Program-made: the position numbers and the translations under genes | DNA from: Flavobacteriaceae bacterium | GTDB lineage: Bacteria > Bacteroidota > Bacteroidia > Flavobacteriales > Flavobacteriaceae | Assembly (NCBI GenBank): GCA_947491985.1 | Contig: CANLLR010000006.1 | Span: forward strand, 1-64,000 | Direction: 5' to 3' | Length of the DNA stretch: 64,000 nucleotides | Shown here: one piece after another, positions 46,671 to 56,135 of the stretch | Numbering within the stretch: position 1 is the stretch's first letter | How the letters are laid out: every line of letters starts with the position of its first letter | The notes under the pieces: generated by a model | The model's input: only the letters and a program-made list of their open reading frames with translations | What the model was told of the DNA's origin: nothing | The model's database searches: none

Positions 46671-46815
46671 TTTTTTAAAATTTTAAGCAAATTAACGAAG
46701 AAAGTAATGCAATATATCCTAATTAGAAATATTTTAACAATGTTTAAAATCTATCTAAAAAGAAAAGCGATTTTTTGAAACTTTAGCTATTTTTACAGCT
46801 CTTAAAATACAAATC

Positions 46816-49692
46816 ATGTCAAATCAAAAACGCCTTTTTCTTCTCGATGCTTACGCCTTAATATTTCGTGGCTATTTCGCTTTTATAAAAAACCCAAGAA
46901 TTAATTCTAAAGGCATGGATACCTCAGCCATCATGGGATTTATGAATGCCTTGATGGATGTCATTAAACGCGAAAAACCTGATCATTTGGCTGTGGCTTT
47001 TGATAAGGGTGGAAGCACCTACCGATATGAAATGTATCAAGAATACAAAGCACACCGTGACGAAACGCCCGAAGCTATTAAAATTGCCGTTCCCTACATT
47101 CAAGAATTGCTCAAAGCCATGCACATTCCGATTGTAGAAGTCGCTGGATTTGAAGCTGACGATTTGATTGGAACACTTGCCAAACAAGCCGAAAAAGAAG
47201 ATTTCAAAGTGTTCATGGTCACGCCTGATAAAGATTTTGCGCAACTCGTTTCCGAAAATATTTTCATGTACAAACCCGCTCGAATGGGTAACGATATTGA
47301 AATTTGGGGCATTCCCGAAGTCTTAGCCAAATTTGAAATTGAACGTCCCGAACAAGTGATCGATTTTCTCGGAATGATGGGTGACGCCGCTGATAATATT
47401 CCGGGTTTACCTGGCGTTGGTGAAGTAACCGCCAAGAAGTTGTTGAAAGAATTTGGTTCGATGGAAAATCTTTTGGCCAACACCGACAAGCTCAAAGGCG
47501 CGATGAAAGATAAAATTGAAGCTAATGCCGATAAAGGAATCTTGTCTAAAAAACTCGCGCGCATCTTATTAGACTGTCCGGTAACTTTTCATGCTACCGA
47601 TTATGAACTTTCAAAACCTGATGTTGAAAAAACAGATGCGCTTTTCAATGAATTGGAATTCCGTCAAATGAAAGCACAGTTTGACAAATATTTCGGCACT
47701 GGAAAAGAATACGACGAAATTGACACCAATGGAAACGCTGTCGCAAGCGAAACCCAACAAACCACTAAAAAAGCGCCAACTAAAAAATCGAACGAAGATC
47801 AATTTGATTTGTTCGGATTTTCGGATGATGATGCTTCCGAACCCAAAGCGCAATCGTTTTACGCTACTTTAGAAAATACCAATCACAATTATTCGATTGT
47901 GCAAGGCGAATTGGGAACCAAATTATTTTTGCAAAATTTGATGCACCAAACTTCGGTGTGTTTTGATACCGAAACTACCGGAATTGACGCTTTGAATGCC
48001 GAATTGGTTGGAATCTCATTTTCATGGCAAAAAGGAGACGCTTATTACGTTCCGTTTCCGGAAAATAGAGAAGAAGCCCAACTTTTGGTCGATAAATTCA
48101 AACCATTTTTCGAAAGTGAAGCCATCGAAAAAATTGGTCAAAACATCAAATACGATTTAAAAATACTATCAAATTATGGCGTAACCATCAAAGGAAAATT
48201 GTTTGATACAATGATTGCGCATTATTTGATTAATCCTGATATGCGTCACAATATGGATGTATTGTCAGAAACCTATTTAAAATATTCACCCAGATCGATT
48301 GAAGATTTAATTGGGAAAAAAGGCAAAAATCAACTTTCGATGCGCGATGTGGCGATAGAAGATATCAAAGAATACGCCGCCGAAGATGCCGATGTAACCT
48401 ACCAATTGAAACAAAATTTTAGTCCGATTCTCGACAAAGCCGAAACCAAAAAATTATTCGACGAAATCGAAATTCCGCTTATACCTGTTTTAGCAGCCAT
48501 GGAATTGGAAGGCATCAATTTGGATGTGCCATATTTGAAAGAAATGTCGGTTGCAATGGCGAAAGAAAGTGCCGAATTGGAACAAAAAATCTACGAAACT
48601 GCCGGTGAGGAATTCAATTTGGCTTCTCCCAAACAATTGGGCGACGTTTTGTTTGATAAAATGAAAATCGGTGGCGCCAAACAAAAGAAAACCAAAACCG
48701 GTCAATACGCCACTGGAGAAGAAGTGTTGAGTTATTTAGCCAACGAACATCAAATTGTAAAAGACATATTAGAATGGCGTCAAATGGTGAAATTGCAAAG
48801 TACCTATATTGATGCCTTACCAAACCAAGTCGATGCTAAAACTGGGCGCGTTCATACCGATTACATGCAAACGGTTGCCGCTACTGGGCGATTGAGTTCG
48901 AACAATCCGAATTTACAAAACATTCCAATCCGTACTGAACGCGGACGATTGATTCGAAAAGCATTTATTGCGCGTGACGAAAACTACACCTTAGTTTCTG
49001 CCGATTACTCCCAAATAGAACTCCGAATTATCGCAGCATTATCGGGTGAAGAAAACATGATCAAAGCCTTTCAAAACAACGAAGACATTCACAGAAGTAC
49101 AGCTGCAAAAGTATTCAATGTTCCTTTAGAAGAAGTTACAAAGGAACAAAGAAGCAATGCCAAAACTGTAAATTTCGGAATTATTTATGGCGTTTCTGCT
49201 TTCGGACTTTCGAATCAAACGTCGTTGTCACGAAAAGAAAGCGCCGAATTGATTGAAGCCTATTATGCTACGTATCCGAAACTAAAATCGTACATGTCAA
49301 ACCAAGTCGATTTTGCTAGAGAAAATGGTTACGTACAAACCGTTTTGGGCCGACGTCGTTATTTAAAAGACATCAACTCGGCGAACATGATGGTTAAAAG
49401 TGGCGCTGAACGAAATGCTGTGAATGCGCCTATTCAAGGAAGTGCCGCTGATATCATTAAAATTGCGATGATCAACATCCACAATAAGTTAAATGAAAAG
49501 AATCCCGACGGCTCGGGATGGAAATCGAAGATGTTATTGCAAGTCCATGACGAATTGGTATTCGACGTTCACAACTCCGAATTAGAGAAAATCCAACCCA
49601 TGATCAAACAGGAAATGGAAAATGCCTTTAAAATGGATGTTCCGTTGGATGTTGAAATTGGCGTTGGGAAAAATTGGTTGGAAGCGCATTAA
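46816..49692 (+). CDS. polA: DNA polymerase I
   Basis: 958 residues with all three domains. The 5' nuclease (1 to about 290) has LLDAYALIFRGYFAF and GDAADNIPGLPGVG. A linker of about 60 low-complexity residues precedes the 3'-5' exonuclease, which keeps its metal residues (Asp384 and Glu386 in CFDTETTG), so proofreading is likely. The polymerase has SADYSQIELRI, RSNAKTVNFGIIYG and the palm LLQVHDELVFDV. Just before the last motif, residues 896-902 (NPDGSGW) are encoded by a GC-rich palindrome that also occurs in the rpsB leader. It ends five bases from the converging S74 gene. Confidence 0.97.
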   Translation: MSNQKRLFLLDAYALIFRGYFAFIKNPRINSKGMDTSAIMGFMNALMDVIKREKPDHLAVAFDKGGSTYRYEMYQEYKAHRDETPEAIKIAVPYIQELLKAMHIPIVEVAGFEADDLIGTLAKQAEKEDFKVFMVTPDKDFAQLVSENIFMYKPARMGNDIEIWGIPEVLAKFEIERPEQVIDFLGMMGDAADNIPGLPGVGEVTAKKLLKEFGSMENLLANTDKLKGAMKDKIEANADKGILSKKLARILLDCPVTFHATDYELSKPDVEKTDALFNELEFRQMKAQFDKYFGTGKEYDEIDTNGNAVASETQQTTKKAPTKKSNEDQFDLFGFSDDDASEPKAQSFYATLENTNHNYSIVQGELGTKLFLQNLMHQTSVCFDTETTGIDALNAELVGISFSWQKGDAYYVPFPENREEAQLLVDKFKPFFESEAIEKIGQNIKYDLKILSNYGVTIKGKLFDTMIAHYLINPDMRHNMDVLSETYLKYSPRSIEDLIGKKGKNQLSMRDVAIEDIKEYAAEDADVTYQLKQNFSPILDKAETKKLFDEIEIPLIPVLAAMELEGINLDVPYLKEMSVAMAKESAELEQKIYETAGEEFNLASPKQLGDVLFDKMKIGGAKQKKTKTGQYATGEEVLSYLANEHQIVKDILEWRQMVKLQSTYIDALPNQVDAKTGRVHTDYMQTVAATGRLSSNNPNLQNIPIRTERGRLIRKAFIARDENYTLVSADYSQIELRIIAALSGEENMIKAFQNNEDIHRSTAAKVFNVPLEEVTKEQRSNAKTVNFGIIYGVSAFGLSNQTSLSRKESAELIEAYYATYPKLKSYMSNQVDFARENGYVQTVLGRRRYLKDINSANMMVKSGAERNAVNAPIQGSAADIIKIAMINIHNKLNEKNPDGSGWKSKMLLQVHDELVFDVHNSELEKIQPMIKQEMENAFKMDVPLDVEIGVGKNWLEAH
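49503..49518. repeat. GC-rich palindrome in polA coding sequence
   Basis: TCCCGA, loop CGGC, TCGGGA. The same six-base arms with loop TGCG occur at 56592-56607. It is in frame and encodes part of NPDGSGW in the polymerase domain. Confidence 0.7.
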
Positions 49693-49697
49693 TCGTC

Positions 49698-51410
49698 CTA
49701 TTTCTTTTCTAGCAACTTTAATAACATTTCGTTTTGCTTTCTCAGTTCTTCTACAGTAACTTTTAAAGATTCTATTTGTTCTTGTTGCTCTTGAATTGCT
49801 TTTATTATTACTGGTGTTATTTCAGCGTATCGTACACCTAAATTTTCATTTTGTTTTCTTTCAAAATTTCCTTCCTCATCTTTTGGATACCAAGAGTGTG
49901 TTTCTACTACTTCAGGTAAAATTTCTTGCAATTGTTGAGCCGAAAAACCCAATTTAGTTTCTTGAAGTGATTCAGGAATTGCTGTTTTTCCGATACTATT
50001 GTTTTTCCATTTGTATGAAATAGGATTCAATTTCATCACTTCCTTCAAACCATATTTTAATTCAATAACGTCTTTTTTTAATTTCATATCCGAAGTCTGA
50101 ATCGTTCCGTTTGTAGCCCAAACAGCAGTCCATCTTTTTGAAGAACCCCCCAAACGGGTATCATTATCAACTAACGGATTAAAACTAGATGCTTCCAATA
50201 ATAGTTCGTCTAAACCATCTACCATATATTCAATTGAACCAGTTGCCATAGCTGAGCCACCAGCTGAGCCTTTGTAAAAACCTAGAGCAAAATCTCGTGT
50301 ATACGTATCGCCACCAGAGTCTATAAAAGTCAAGCCATCATCTCCATCAACAATAGTTGAACCTCCACCAAAACTAATGTAATTATCATCAAAATTAGTT
50401 TCCATCATAACTCTATTGGTACCATTAAATTTGATTTCCCCAGGAAAAGCTGCTGAAGTACTGCTATTAAAATTTAAATCATAACTATCCAAATTCAAGG
50501 TAGTATCTTGTGTTAAAGTTCCACCTAAACGAACCGTTCCAGAAGTATTTGTTAATCCATTAGTAAAGGTATATGTTCCACTTCCACTAGGCAATGTAAC
50601 TGAATTTCCGTTCGAAATTGATAATGTATTTCCAGCTATACTTAACGTTTGGCTATCGGTTCCTGAACCCCCTGATACTGTTTGCCAGTATCCATTACCG
50701 TTAGCGTCAGAAGTAAGCACTTTTCCAGCGGCTTGAGTTCCATCTTCTAATCTAAAAGTAAAGTTCCCACCTGTTGGGGCACTTGTTTCTGTTACTAAAA
50801 CATTATCTATAGACGCACCATAATCAAAATCGCCTAAGTATTCAAATCGTAAAGAATAACTATTTCCTGCAACAACAGTGGCAGATCCAGAATAATTAGT
50901 ATTTGCATCAGCTGTAAGCAAACCAACTAAATTAGCACCAACCTGCGTACTTGTCGTATTATTATATAAATAAGCTCTAAATGAGTCTCCTGTAGCGCCA
51001 AAATTATTATAACGATAGCTAAATGAGATAGAAACCGTCGTTGCTGTTGGTGCTGATGTAAAATCAATACGTGCTGTGGCATTTTGCAAACAACCTGTTT
51101 CATCAGAATATATATACAACCATCCTCCTGAGCAAGAAGTACAATTAGCATTCACGTTTCCTGTTAATGTTCGTTCCCAACCATTGGTAGCTGGTGTTGC
51201 ACAACCACTCATTGCGTTACTAGAATGAACCACAGTGTAGGCTGAGTTAAAATTTTGATTTAACAAATTAACCGTTCCTCCTCCTGATGGCAAAGTAGTT
51301 GATCCAAATACATGAAATGTGGCTGTTGGTGTTGTTGTATTAACACCAACTTGAGAATATAAACCATAAGAACATAAAAATAAAACAAGTAATAAGGGTG
51401 CCTTTTTCAT
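49698..51410 (-). CDS. Secreted protein with S74 intramolecular chaperone domain
   Basis: 570 residues with a signal peptide (PLLLVLFLCSYGLYSQ). The N-terminal half contains a Cys-bearing, strand-rich domain (about 35-215) with features of a lectin or MAM-like fold. The middle is repetitive, beta-helix-like sequence. The C-terminal 115 residues match the S74 self-cleaving chaperone of tail spikes (MKLKKDVIELKYGLKEVMKL, then LGFSAQQLQEILPEVV) and end in a coiled coil (about 535-568, EQQEQIESLKVTVEEL). It probably forms a trimer. No phage gene is nearby, and such proteins are common exported proteins in Flavobacteriaceae. Function is unknown. Confidence 0.85.
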   Translation of the reverse strand: MKKAPLLLVLFLCSYGLYSQVGVNTTTPTATFHVFGSTTLPSGGGTVNLLNQNFNSAYTVVHSSNAMSGCATPATNGWERTLTGNVNANCTSCSGGWLYIYSDETGCLQNATARIDFTSAPTATTVSISFSYRYNNFGATGDSFRAYLYNNTTSTQVGANLVGLLTADANTNYSGSATVVAGNSYSLRFEYLGDFDYGASIDNVLVTETSAPTGGNFTFRLEDGTQAAGKVLTSDANGNGYWQTVSGGSGTDSQTLSIAGNTLSISNGNSVTLPSGSGTYTFTNGLTNTSGTVRLGGTLTQDTTLNLDSYDLNFNSSTSAAFPGEIKFNGTNRVMMETNFDDNYISFGGGSTIVDGDDGLTFIDSGGDTYTRDFALGFYKGSAGGSAMATGSIEYMVDGLDELLLEASSFNPLVDNDTRLGGSSKRWTAVWATNGTIQTSDMKLKKDVIELKYGLKEVMKLNPISYKWKNNSIGKTAIPESLQETKLGFSAQQLQEILPEVVETHSWYPKDEEGNFERKQNENLGVRYAEITPVIIKAIQEQQEQIESLKVTVEELRKQNEMLLKLLEKK

Positions 51411-51574
51411 AAAAATAAAATTTAAACTATAAATTTATATAGATATGTTTTTTTTACCATCAAAATTTAGCAATAAGAATGTGTTGATTTCAATAATCGC
51501 TACAAAAAAGCCATTTCATTGCTTAAAATACTTGATGTATGCTTTTTTTTATATTTTTATAAAAAAAACCTGGC

Positions 51575-52699
51575 ATGAAAATTATCTTGTTAATGCTCCC
51601 AATTCTAATAACTCTATTCTTAAGTATTAGGTTTTTCTTTATAAAAAAAAACAGCACAATTTCTATCAAGATATTGGGTGTTTTCTTTTTGTTTTTTTGT
51701 TTTGCTTTAATAGCTATACTGTTTCAATATTTACAAAAGTTTTACCCATTCATTCAGAGTTATTTTTATTTAATAGAAATCAGTTTTTATTTTATAATGC
51801 TGTCATTACCTGTAATAGTATACTTTTATATTTCATCTTTAACCGATTCCATAAAAAAATACAAAGACAGTAATGCTGTTTTGCCACACTTTTTTATTCC
51901 GCTACAATCCTTACTTTTTAATATATATCCTTTTTTAAATAACGATATTTCTGACGATGCATCTTTAAAAAAACATATAGATTATACTAATTATTTTAGT
52001 TTAAAAGTTTTATTTGTTGCTCTTAATATATACTACTTGACGCGTATAATATTTATGTATAAAAAACACCGTGCACAGATTAAAAATATTCTTTCCTATG
52101 AAATTGGAGTGAGTTTAAATTGGATTTTATTTTTTTTATTGGGATACCTATCCTTCATAATTTGCTTTTTTATTCTCAATCCAGACTCCTCTCCGTATGT
52201 TGTTTATTTACCTTTTATTTTATTATTGATTTACATCGTTTCTCAGAGGAATGCACAAATTACTGTTGAGCTAGAAAGTGATTCTTCCGTAAATATCAGT
52301 ACTGAAATTGAAGTCAAAAATCAACAAAGTAAGCAAATAAGCATTATTTCTGATGAAAAAAGAGAAATTCTAAAAAATCAAATGATTTATTACATTGAAA
52401 GTGAAAAAAAATATTTACAAAAAGACTTGACTATTTATGATATTGCCAAAGCACTTAACACCAACATTAGTTACATTTCTAACATCTTAAATACTATGCT
52501 TGAATGTAATTTTGTAACATTTATAAACTCGTACAGAATTGAGGAAGCCAAAATAATTTTACTATCAAATAAGCATTCAAACTATACCATTGAAGCAATA
52601 AGTGAAATCGTTGGATTCAATTCGAAATCAGCATTTAACAATGCATTTAAGAATAGAGTTGGCGTGACACCTTCAGACTACATAAAGCAAAATAAATAA
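51575..52699 (+). CDS. Membrane-anchored AraC-family regulator
   Basis: 374 residues. Six or seven hydrophobic helices fill residues 1 to about 225 with no recognisable sensor fold. A linker leads to a C-terminal AraC double helix-turn-helix (about 270-374): LTIYDIAKALNTNISYISNIL and SEIVGFNSKSAFNNAFKNRVGVTPSDYI. Such proteins bind DNA while tethered in the inner membrane. It is divergent from the S74 gene and could control it, but nothing in the sequence proves this. A shared terminator follows at 52824-52854. Confidence 0.88.
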   Translation: MKIILLMLPILITLFLSIRFFFIKKNSTISIKILGVFFLFFCFALIAILFQYLQKFYPFIQSYFYLIEISFYFIMLSLPVIVYFYISSLTDSIKKYKDSNAVLPHFFIPLQSLLFNIYPFLNNDISDDASLKKHIDYTNYFSLKVLFVALNIYYLTRIIFMYKKHRAQIKNILSYEIGVSLNWILFFLLGYLSFIICFFILNPDSSPYVVYLPFILLLIYIVSQRNAQITVELESDSSVNISTEIEVKNQQSKQISIISDEKREILKNQMIYYIESEKKYLQKDLTIYDIAKALNTNISYISNILNTMLECNFVTFINSYRIEEAKIILLSNKHSNYTIEAISEIVGFNSKSAFNNAFKNRVGVTPSDYIKQNK

Positions 52700-52823
52700 T
52701 AATTTATTCTTCTTTTTTAATAAAAAAATAATTAAAACATAGAAATTAAAAAATCAGATATTTCGCTAGTCGTTAAATGAATAAATTGGTTTGAAACACA
52801 ATAAAATCATCTTTTACTAAACT

Positions 52824-52854
52824 AAAAAAAGCTAGAAGTAATTTCTAGCTTTTT
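52824..52854. terminator. Bidirectional terminator between the AraC and DOMON genes
   Basis: A run, GCTAGAA, five-base loop, TTCTAGC, T run: a perfect stem extended by A-T pairs, between converging genes. Confidence 0.85.
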
Positions 52855-52875
52855 GTATTTGTAAAAATTAAATAA

Positions 52876-53646
52876 TTATTCAATGACTAATGTTTTAGTA
52901 GCATTTCCATATTCTGTTCTAATTACAGCAAGATAAGATCCTGAAGTTAAATCTGAAGTATTAACTTGATTTTCAGATGTAGAAATCGTTTGGTTTTTTA
53001 CAACTCGTCCTAAATTGTCATATATTTTTAAAACTCCTGAATCTATATTGGATGGTAATTCAATATTTGTTAATCCTTTTGATGGATTTGGATAGATTTT
53101 AAAAGCCTCAACATTAAACTCATCATTTCCTAATGTAAAATTAGCCGTAATGGTGCCACAACTATCACCACCATGATAATTAATAGTAAAATCGGCAACT
53201 TTTCTTGCATACACAAGATTTAAAGAACTTGCGGAAGCATTGAATACATAATCATTACTATCTCCAGTATCTCTTGCTCTTGTTCCCACAACAGTTCGAA
53301 CTCCTGAATCAACCGTGTTTGATGTTACTGTCCAATTTTGAACCGCGTCCACCACTGGAGTTGCAGCAAATCCGTTAAAAGTTCTATCCGAAAGATTTGT
53401 TCCATCAAAAATAACAACATCTCCCGAATTTGCCATTGAAGTATTGTTAAAACCTACAGACATATAACCCGTTGATGGTCCGGTCATTGTCATCGTGACT
53501 AAAGTAGAAGTCACATCAATTTTAACTGAAAAGTTTAAATTAGTCGCACTATTTGAAAATAGAGGAAGCGTTCCTGTTGAGTACGTTTGAGCAAAGGAGA
53601 CCGAGACAAAAAGTAAAGCAAATAAATTTAAAGTAGTTTTTTTCAT
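52876..53646 (-). CDS. T9SS-secreted DOMON-like protein
   Basis: 256 residues. After a signal peptide (LNLFALLFVSVSFAQ) comes a domain of about 150 residues that reads like DOMON: a YMSVGFNN segment with Met, GDVVIFDG, and a closing FTINYHGGDSC with His. In heme-binding DOMON proteins a Met and a His at such places hold heme b; two Cys are also absent or present in pairs in the family. The last 80 residues are a type A T9SS sorting domain (IYPNPSKGLTNIEL, VKIYDNLGR-like LKIYDNLGRVV, TSGSYLAVI, KTLVIE), so it is exported through SprA. Its ATG overlaps the ankyrin gene stop as ATGA. Confidence 0.75.
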   Translation of the reverse strand: MKKTTLNLFALLFVSVSFAQTYSTGTLPLFSNSATNLNFSVKIDVTSTLVTMTMTGPSTGYMSVGFNNTSMANSGDVVIFDGTNLSDRTFNGFAATPVVDAVQNWTVTSNTVDSGVRTVVGTRARDTGDSNDYVFNASASSLNLVYARKVADFTINYHGGDSCGTITANFTLGNDEFNVEAFKIYPNPSKGLTNIELPSNIDSGVLKIYDNLGRVVKNQTISTSENQVNTSDLTSGSYLAVIRTEYGNATKTLVIE

Positions 53647-54173
53647 AGTTTTTTATTTTTAAGTAGTTCAATTAATTTATCATCGTCGGCAAGAATAGCA
53701 TAATCTATAGCCGAATTTCCTCTGTTATCTTTTTTATTATAATCGGCTCCCAACTTTATGAGCAAACTTATAATTTCATAATTTTTAAACTGAACAGCAT
53801 ACAATAATGCAGTCGTTCCATTTGGGTCTGAGGCATTCACATCCACTTTATTAGCAATCAACAATTGTGCAATTTCATTATTCCCTTTTACAACAGCCGC
53901 CATTAAAGGAGTTCCCATTTTGGTATTACCATTGATATCGCATCCAGAAGTGATAAGTAATTTTGCAACTCCGTTATTACCTCTATAGGTGGCCAACACT
54001 AATGGCGAAAATCCATTCTCATTAACGATATTAAACGCCTTTGGGTTTGTTTTTAAAATTTCCTTTACTTGTTCGACCGTTCCTTTTCGAGCGATATCAA
54101 AAACATCGGGTTTCTCCTGACCAAAAGTCGAATGAGTGAAAATCAAAAAAAACAATACCAATACTTTTTTCAT
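53643..54173 (-). CDS. Exported ankyrin-repeat protein
   Basis: 176 residues. A signal peptide (VLVLFFLIFTHSTFGQ) is followed by four or five ankyrin repeats, each with the G-x-T/S-P-L-x-x-A core (GFSPLVLATYRGNNGVAKLL, GTPLMAAVVKGNNEIAQLL, GTTALLYAVQFKNYEIISLL, GNSAIDYAI). It should lie in the periplasm. Related exported ankyrin proteins (AnkB types) support catalases in other bacteria. Here the downstream partner is a DOMON-like protein, translated through a four-base ATGA overlap. It has a strong promoter. Confidence 0.9.
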   Translation of the reverse strand: MKKVLVLFFLIFTHSTFGQEKPDVFDIARKGTVEQVKEILKTNPKAFNIVNENGFSPLVLATYRGNNGVAKLLITSGCDINGNTKMGTPLMAAVVKGNNEIAQLLIANKVDVNASDPNGTTALLYAVQFKNYEIISLLIKLGADYNKKDNRGNSAIDYAILADDDKLIELLKNKKL

Positions 54174-54190
54174 ATACTATTTATTGAGAG

Positions 54191-54221
54191 CAAATGTATT
54201 TTAAATTTCTAAGAACCCAAA
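54191..54221 (-). promoter_or_regulatory. Promoter of the ankyrin-DOMON pair
   Basis: Minus-strand TTTG (54218-54221), 19 bases, TACATTTG (54191-54198), an exact consensus match close to the ankyrin ATG at 54173. Confidence 0.75.
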
Positions 54222-54269
54222 ACAAATTAAGGTTGACAAATGGTAAACATTCCCTACCATATATGTCAA

Positions 54270-55292
54270 CTATAGCTTTTTGGTTGACTCTCTTTTTCGC
54301 AACTCGGTTTTTACCATAGCGGTTTTGTAGGGTTGCGCTTCGCCTTTATTTTCCAATCGTTCAATTAATAAGGAAGCAGCTACTTCGCCCACTTCGGGTC
54401 CGTGTTGACTGATAGTTGACAACGTCGGAGTCAAACGCCTTGACCACACGCCATCGGCAAAACCAATCATAGATAATTCTTCCGGAATTTTATATCCATT
54501 TTGTATTGCTAATTTCAACGCAGTAATCGAAGCATGTTCGTTCAACGCAAAAATACCGTCTATTTTATTTTTTTTGAAAAGCTTTGTTATCTTGGTGTTG
54601 AAATCGGCTTCATTATCAGTCACTAAAACCAATTCGGCTTCGACTTCCATTTTTTTCGAAGCAAAAGCTTCATAAAATCCTTTAGCTCTCAATTTTCCAA
54701 CACTTAAATTATCAATAGATGATAACAACGCAATGCGTCGGCAACCTGATCGAATCAAATGTTCTGTGGCGTTTATCGCTGCGTCTTCGTCATCTACTAT
54801 TACTTTATCGCAAGTTACTTCGTCTGCAATGCGGTCAAACATGACAATTGGCGTGCCTTCATTGATAATCGATTTGAAATGCCCAAACTGCTGCAATTTT
54901 TGTGCTTCTTCTGAAATCGACAAAATAAATCCATCTATAGAACCATTGCTTAACATTTCAAGTGCGTTAATTTCTTTCTCTAACGATTCATTCGAAATAC
55001 AAGTTATTACTTTATATCCGTTTTGGTCAGCAACCTTTTCGATTCCACTAAAGACTTTGGCAAAAAAAGAGTTCAAAATATTCGGAATAATAACACCTAT
55101 GGTTTTGGTTGATCTGTTTTTTAAATTCAAACCAATCACGTTGGGCTTGTAATTTTTAAGCTTGGCATATTCTTGGACACGTTGTTTGGTTTGGTCGCTA
55201 ATTTCCGGACTGTCATTCAACGCTTTAGAAACCGTAGATACAGAAACTCCTAATTCTTTCGCAATTTGTTTTAAGGTGGCTTTCGATTTCAT
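54270..55292 (-). CDS. LacI-family transcriptional regulator
   Basis: 340 residues. The N-terminal helix-turn-helix reads TLKQIAKELGVSVSTVSKAL with the hinge helix near residue 55. The periplasmic-binding-like sensor domain follows (TIGVIIPNILNSFFAKVFSG, FDRIADEVTCDKVIVDDEDAA, LRRKRESTKKL-like basic end). Such regulators in flavobacteria usually control carbohydrate loci with SusC/SusD genes, but none is next to it here, so the target is unknown. No clear promoter was found upstream. Confidence 0.92.
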   Translation of the reverse strand: MKSKATLKQIAKELGVSVSTVSKALNDSPEISDQTKQRVQEYAKLKNYKPNVIGLNLKNRSTKTIGVIIPNILNSFFAKVFSGIEKVADQNGYKVITCISNESLEKEINALEMLSNGSIDGFILSISEEAQKLQQFGHFKSIINEGTPIVMFDRIADEVTCDKVIVDDEDAAINATEHLIRSGCRRIALLSSIDNLSVGKLRAKGFYEAFASKKMEVEAELVLVTDNEADFNTKITKLFKKNKIDGIFALNEHASITALKLAIQNGYKIPEELSMIGFADGVWSRRLTPTLSTISQHGPEVGEVAASLLIERLENKGEAQPYKTAMVKTELRKRESTKKL

Positions 55293-55365
55293 TTAAATGT
55301 ATATAAGTTGTAAAAATAGCGAAAAAATAGTTTAAAAAAAGCTTGTTTTTTATTCTGAAGCTATT

Positions 55366-55471
55366 GGTTCGGGCTTATTTGTTAGCTTGTTACTGCTTTT
55401 GCCTCTGTTCCCAAGCTCGTTATAGATACGAACTTGGGAGATACCGACGCAAATGCAAAGCATTCACCGAA
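55366..55471. repeat. Nested palindromic element upstream of rplM
   Basis: The 387-base gap between the LacI gene and rplM holds no gene. It contains a nested inverted structure: TTCGG (55368-55372) with CCGAA (55467-55471); TGCTTTTGC (55394-55402) with GCAAAGCA (55455-55462), one bulge; and TCCCAAG plus TCGT (55409-55420) with ACGA plus CTTGGGA (55428-55439). The rest of the gap is AT-rich sequence and the rplM promoter. Confidence 0.6.
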
Positions 55472-55605
55472 CACTTTTTGCTAAAAAATAAAATTATGTG
55501 AGGTAATCAGGTCTAAAAAAACCTACCATTTTTCTTCCTTTTACGCATTAAACATCAATGATTTAAATAAAAACAAATCGCCTAAATAAAAATTTAAAAA
55601 TGGTA

Positions 55606-55636
55606 TTTGCTTTTATAATAATTAATTGTACTTTTG
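55606..55636 (+). promoter_or_regulatory. Promoter of rplM-rpsI
   Basis: TTTG (55606-55609), 19 bases, TACTTTTG (55629-55636). The leader of about 40 bases contains a small CCCC/GGG hairpin right at its 5' end (AACCCCTTTATTTGGGAT). Confidence 0.8.
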
Positions 55637-55679
55637 CAACCCCTTTATTTGGGATGGAATGTTTAATTAAAAAAATATT

Positions 55680-56135
55680 ATGGACGCATTAAGCTACAAG
55701 ACACAATCTGCAAGCAAAGCCACTGTTACAAAAGAGTGGATCATTGTAGATGCCGACGGTCATAACTTAGGTCGTTTTGCTTCAAAGGTTGCTATGATCC
55801 TTAGAGGTAAATACAAGCCAAGTTATACACCTCACGTCGACTGTGGAGATAACGTAATTGTTATCAACGCAGAGAAAATCAACCTTACAGGTAACAAACT
55901 TGACGAAAAAACATACATTCGTCACACAGGTTACCCAGGAGGTCAAAGAACGTTGACTGCAAAAGTATTGCAATCAAAAAACCCTGCTTCACTTGTTGAA
56001 AAAGCAGTAAAAGGAATGTTACCTAAAAACAAATTAGGAGCAGAACTTTTCAGAAATTTAAATGTTGTTGTAGGAACTGAGCACAAATATGGTGCACAAA
56101 AACCTAAAACAGTTAACCTAAACGATCTTAAGTAA
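55680..56135 (+). CDS. rplM: Ribosomal protein L13 (uL13)
   Basis: 151 residues with the uL13 core: WIIVDADGHNLGRFASKVA, GDNVIVINAEKINLTGNK, TYIRHTGYPGG and KAVKGMLPKNKLG. A short N-terminal extension is typical of Bacteroidota. It is an early-assembling protein of the 50S subunit. Its TAA stop overlaps the rpsI ATG (TAATG), so translation of the two is coupled. Confidence 0.97.
   Translation: MDALSYKTQSASKATVTKEWIIVDADGHNLGRFASKVAMILRGKYKPSYTPHVDCGDNVIVINAEKINLTGNKLDEKTYIRHTGYPGGQRTLTAKVLQSKNPASLVEKAVKGMLPKNKLGAELFRNLNVVVGTEHKYGAQKPKTVNLNDLK

Noticed and set aside
49698..51410. Prophage remnant based on the S74 tail-spike domain
   Set aside because: The protein has a Sec signal peptide, no phage genes are near, and polA and a regulator flank it.
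51445..51630. Small plus-strand frame before the AraC gene
   Set aside because: It overlaps the AraC start, is AT-rich low-complexity sequence and shows no start context.
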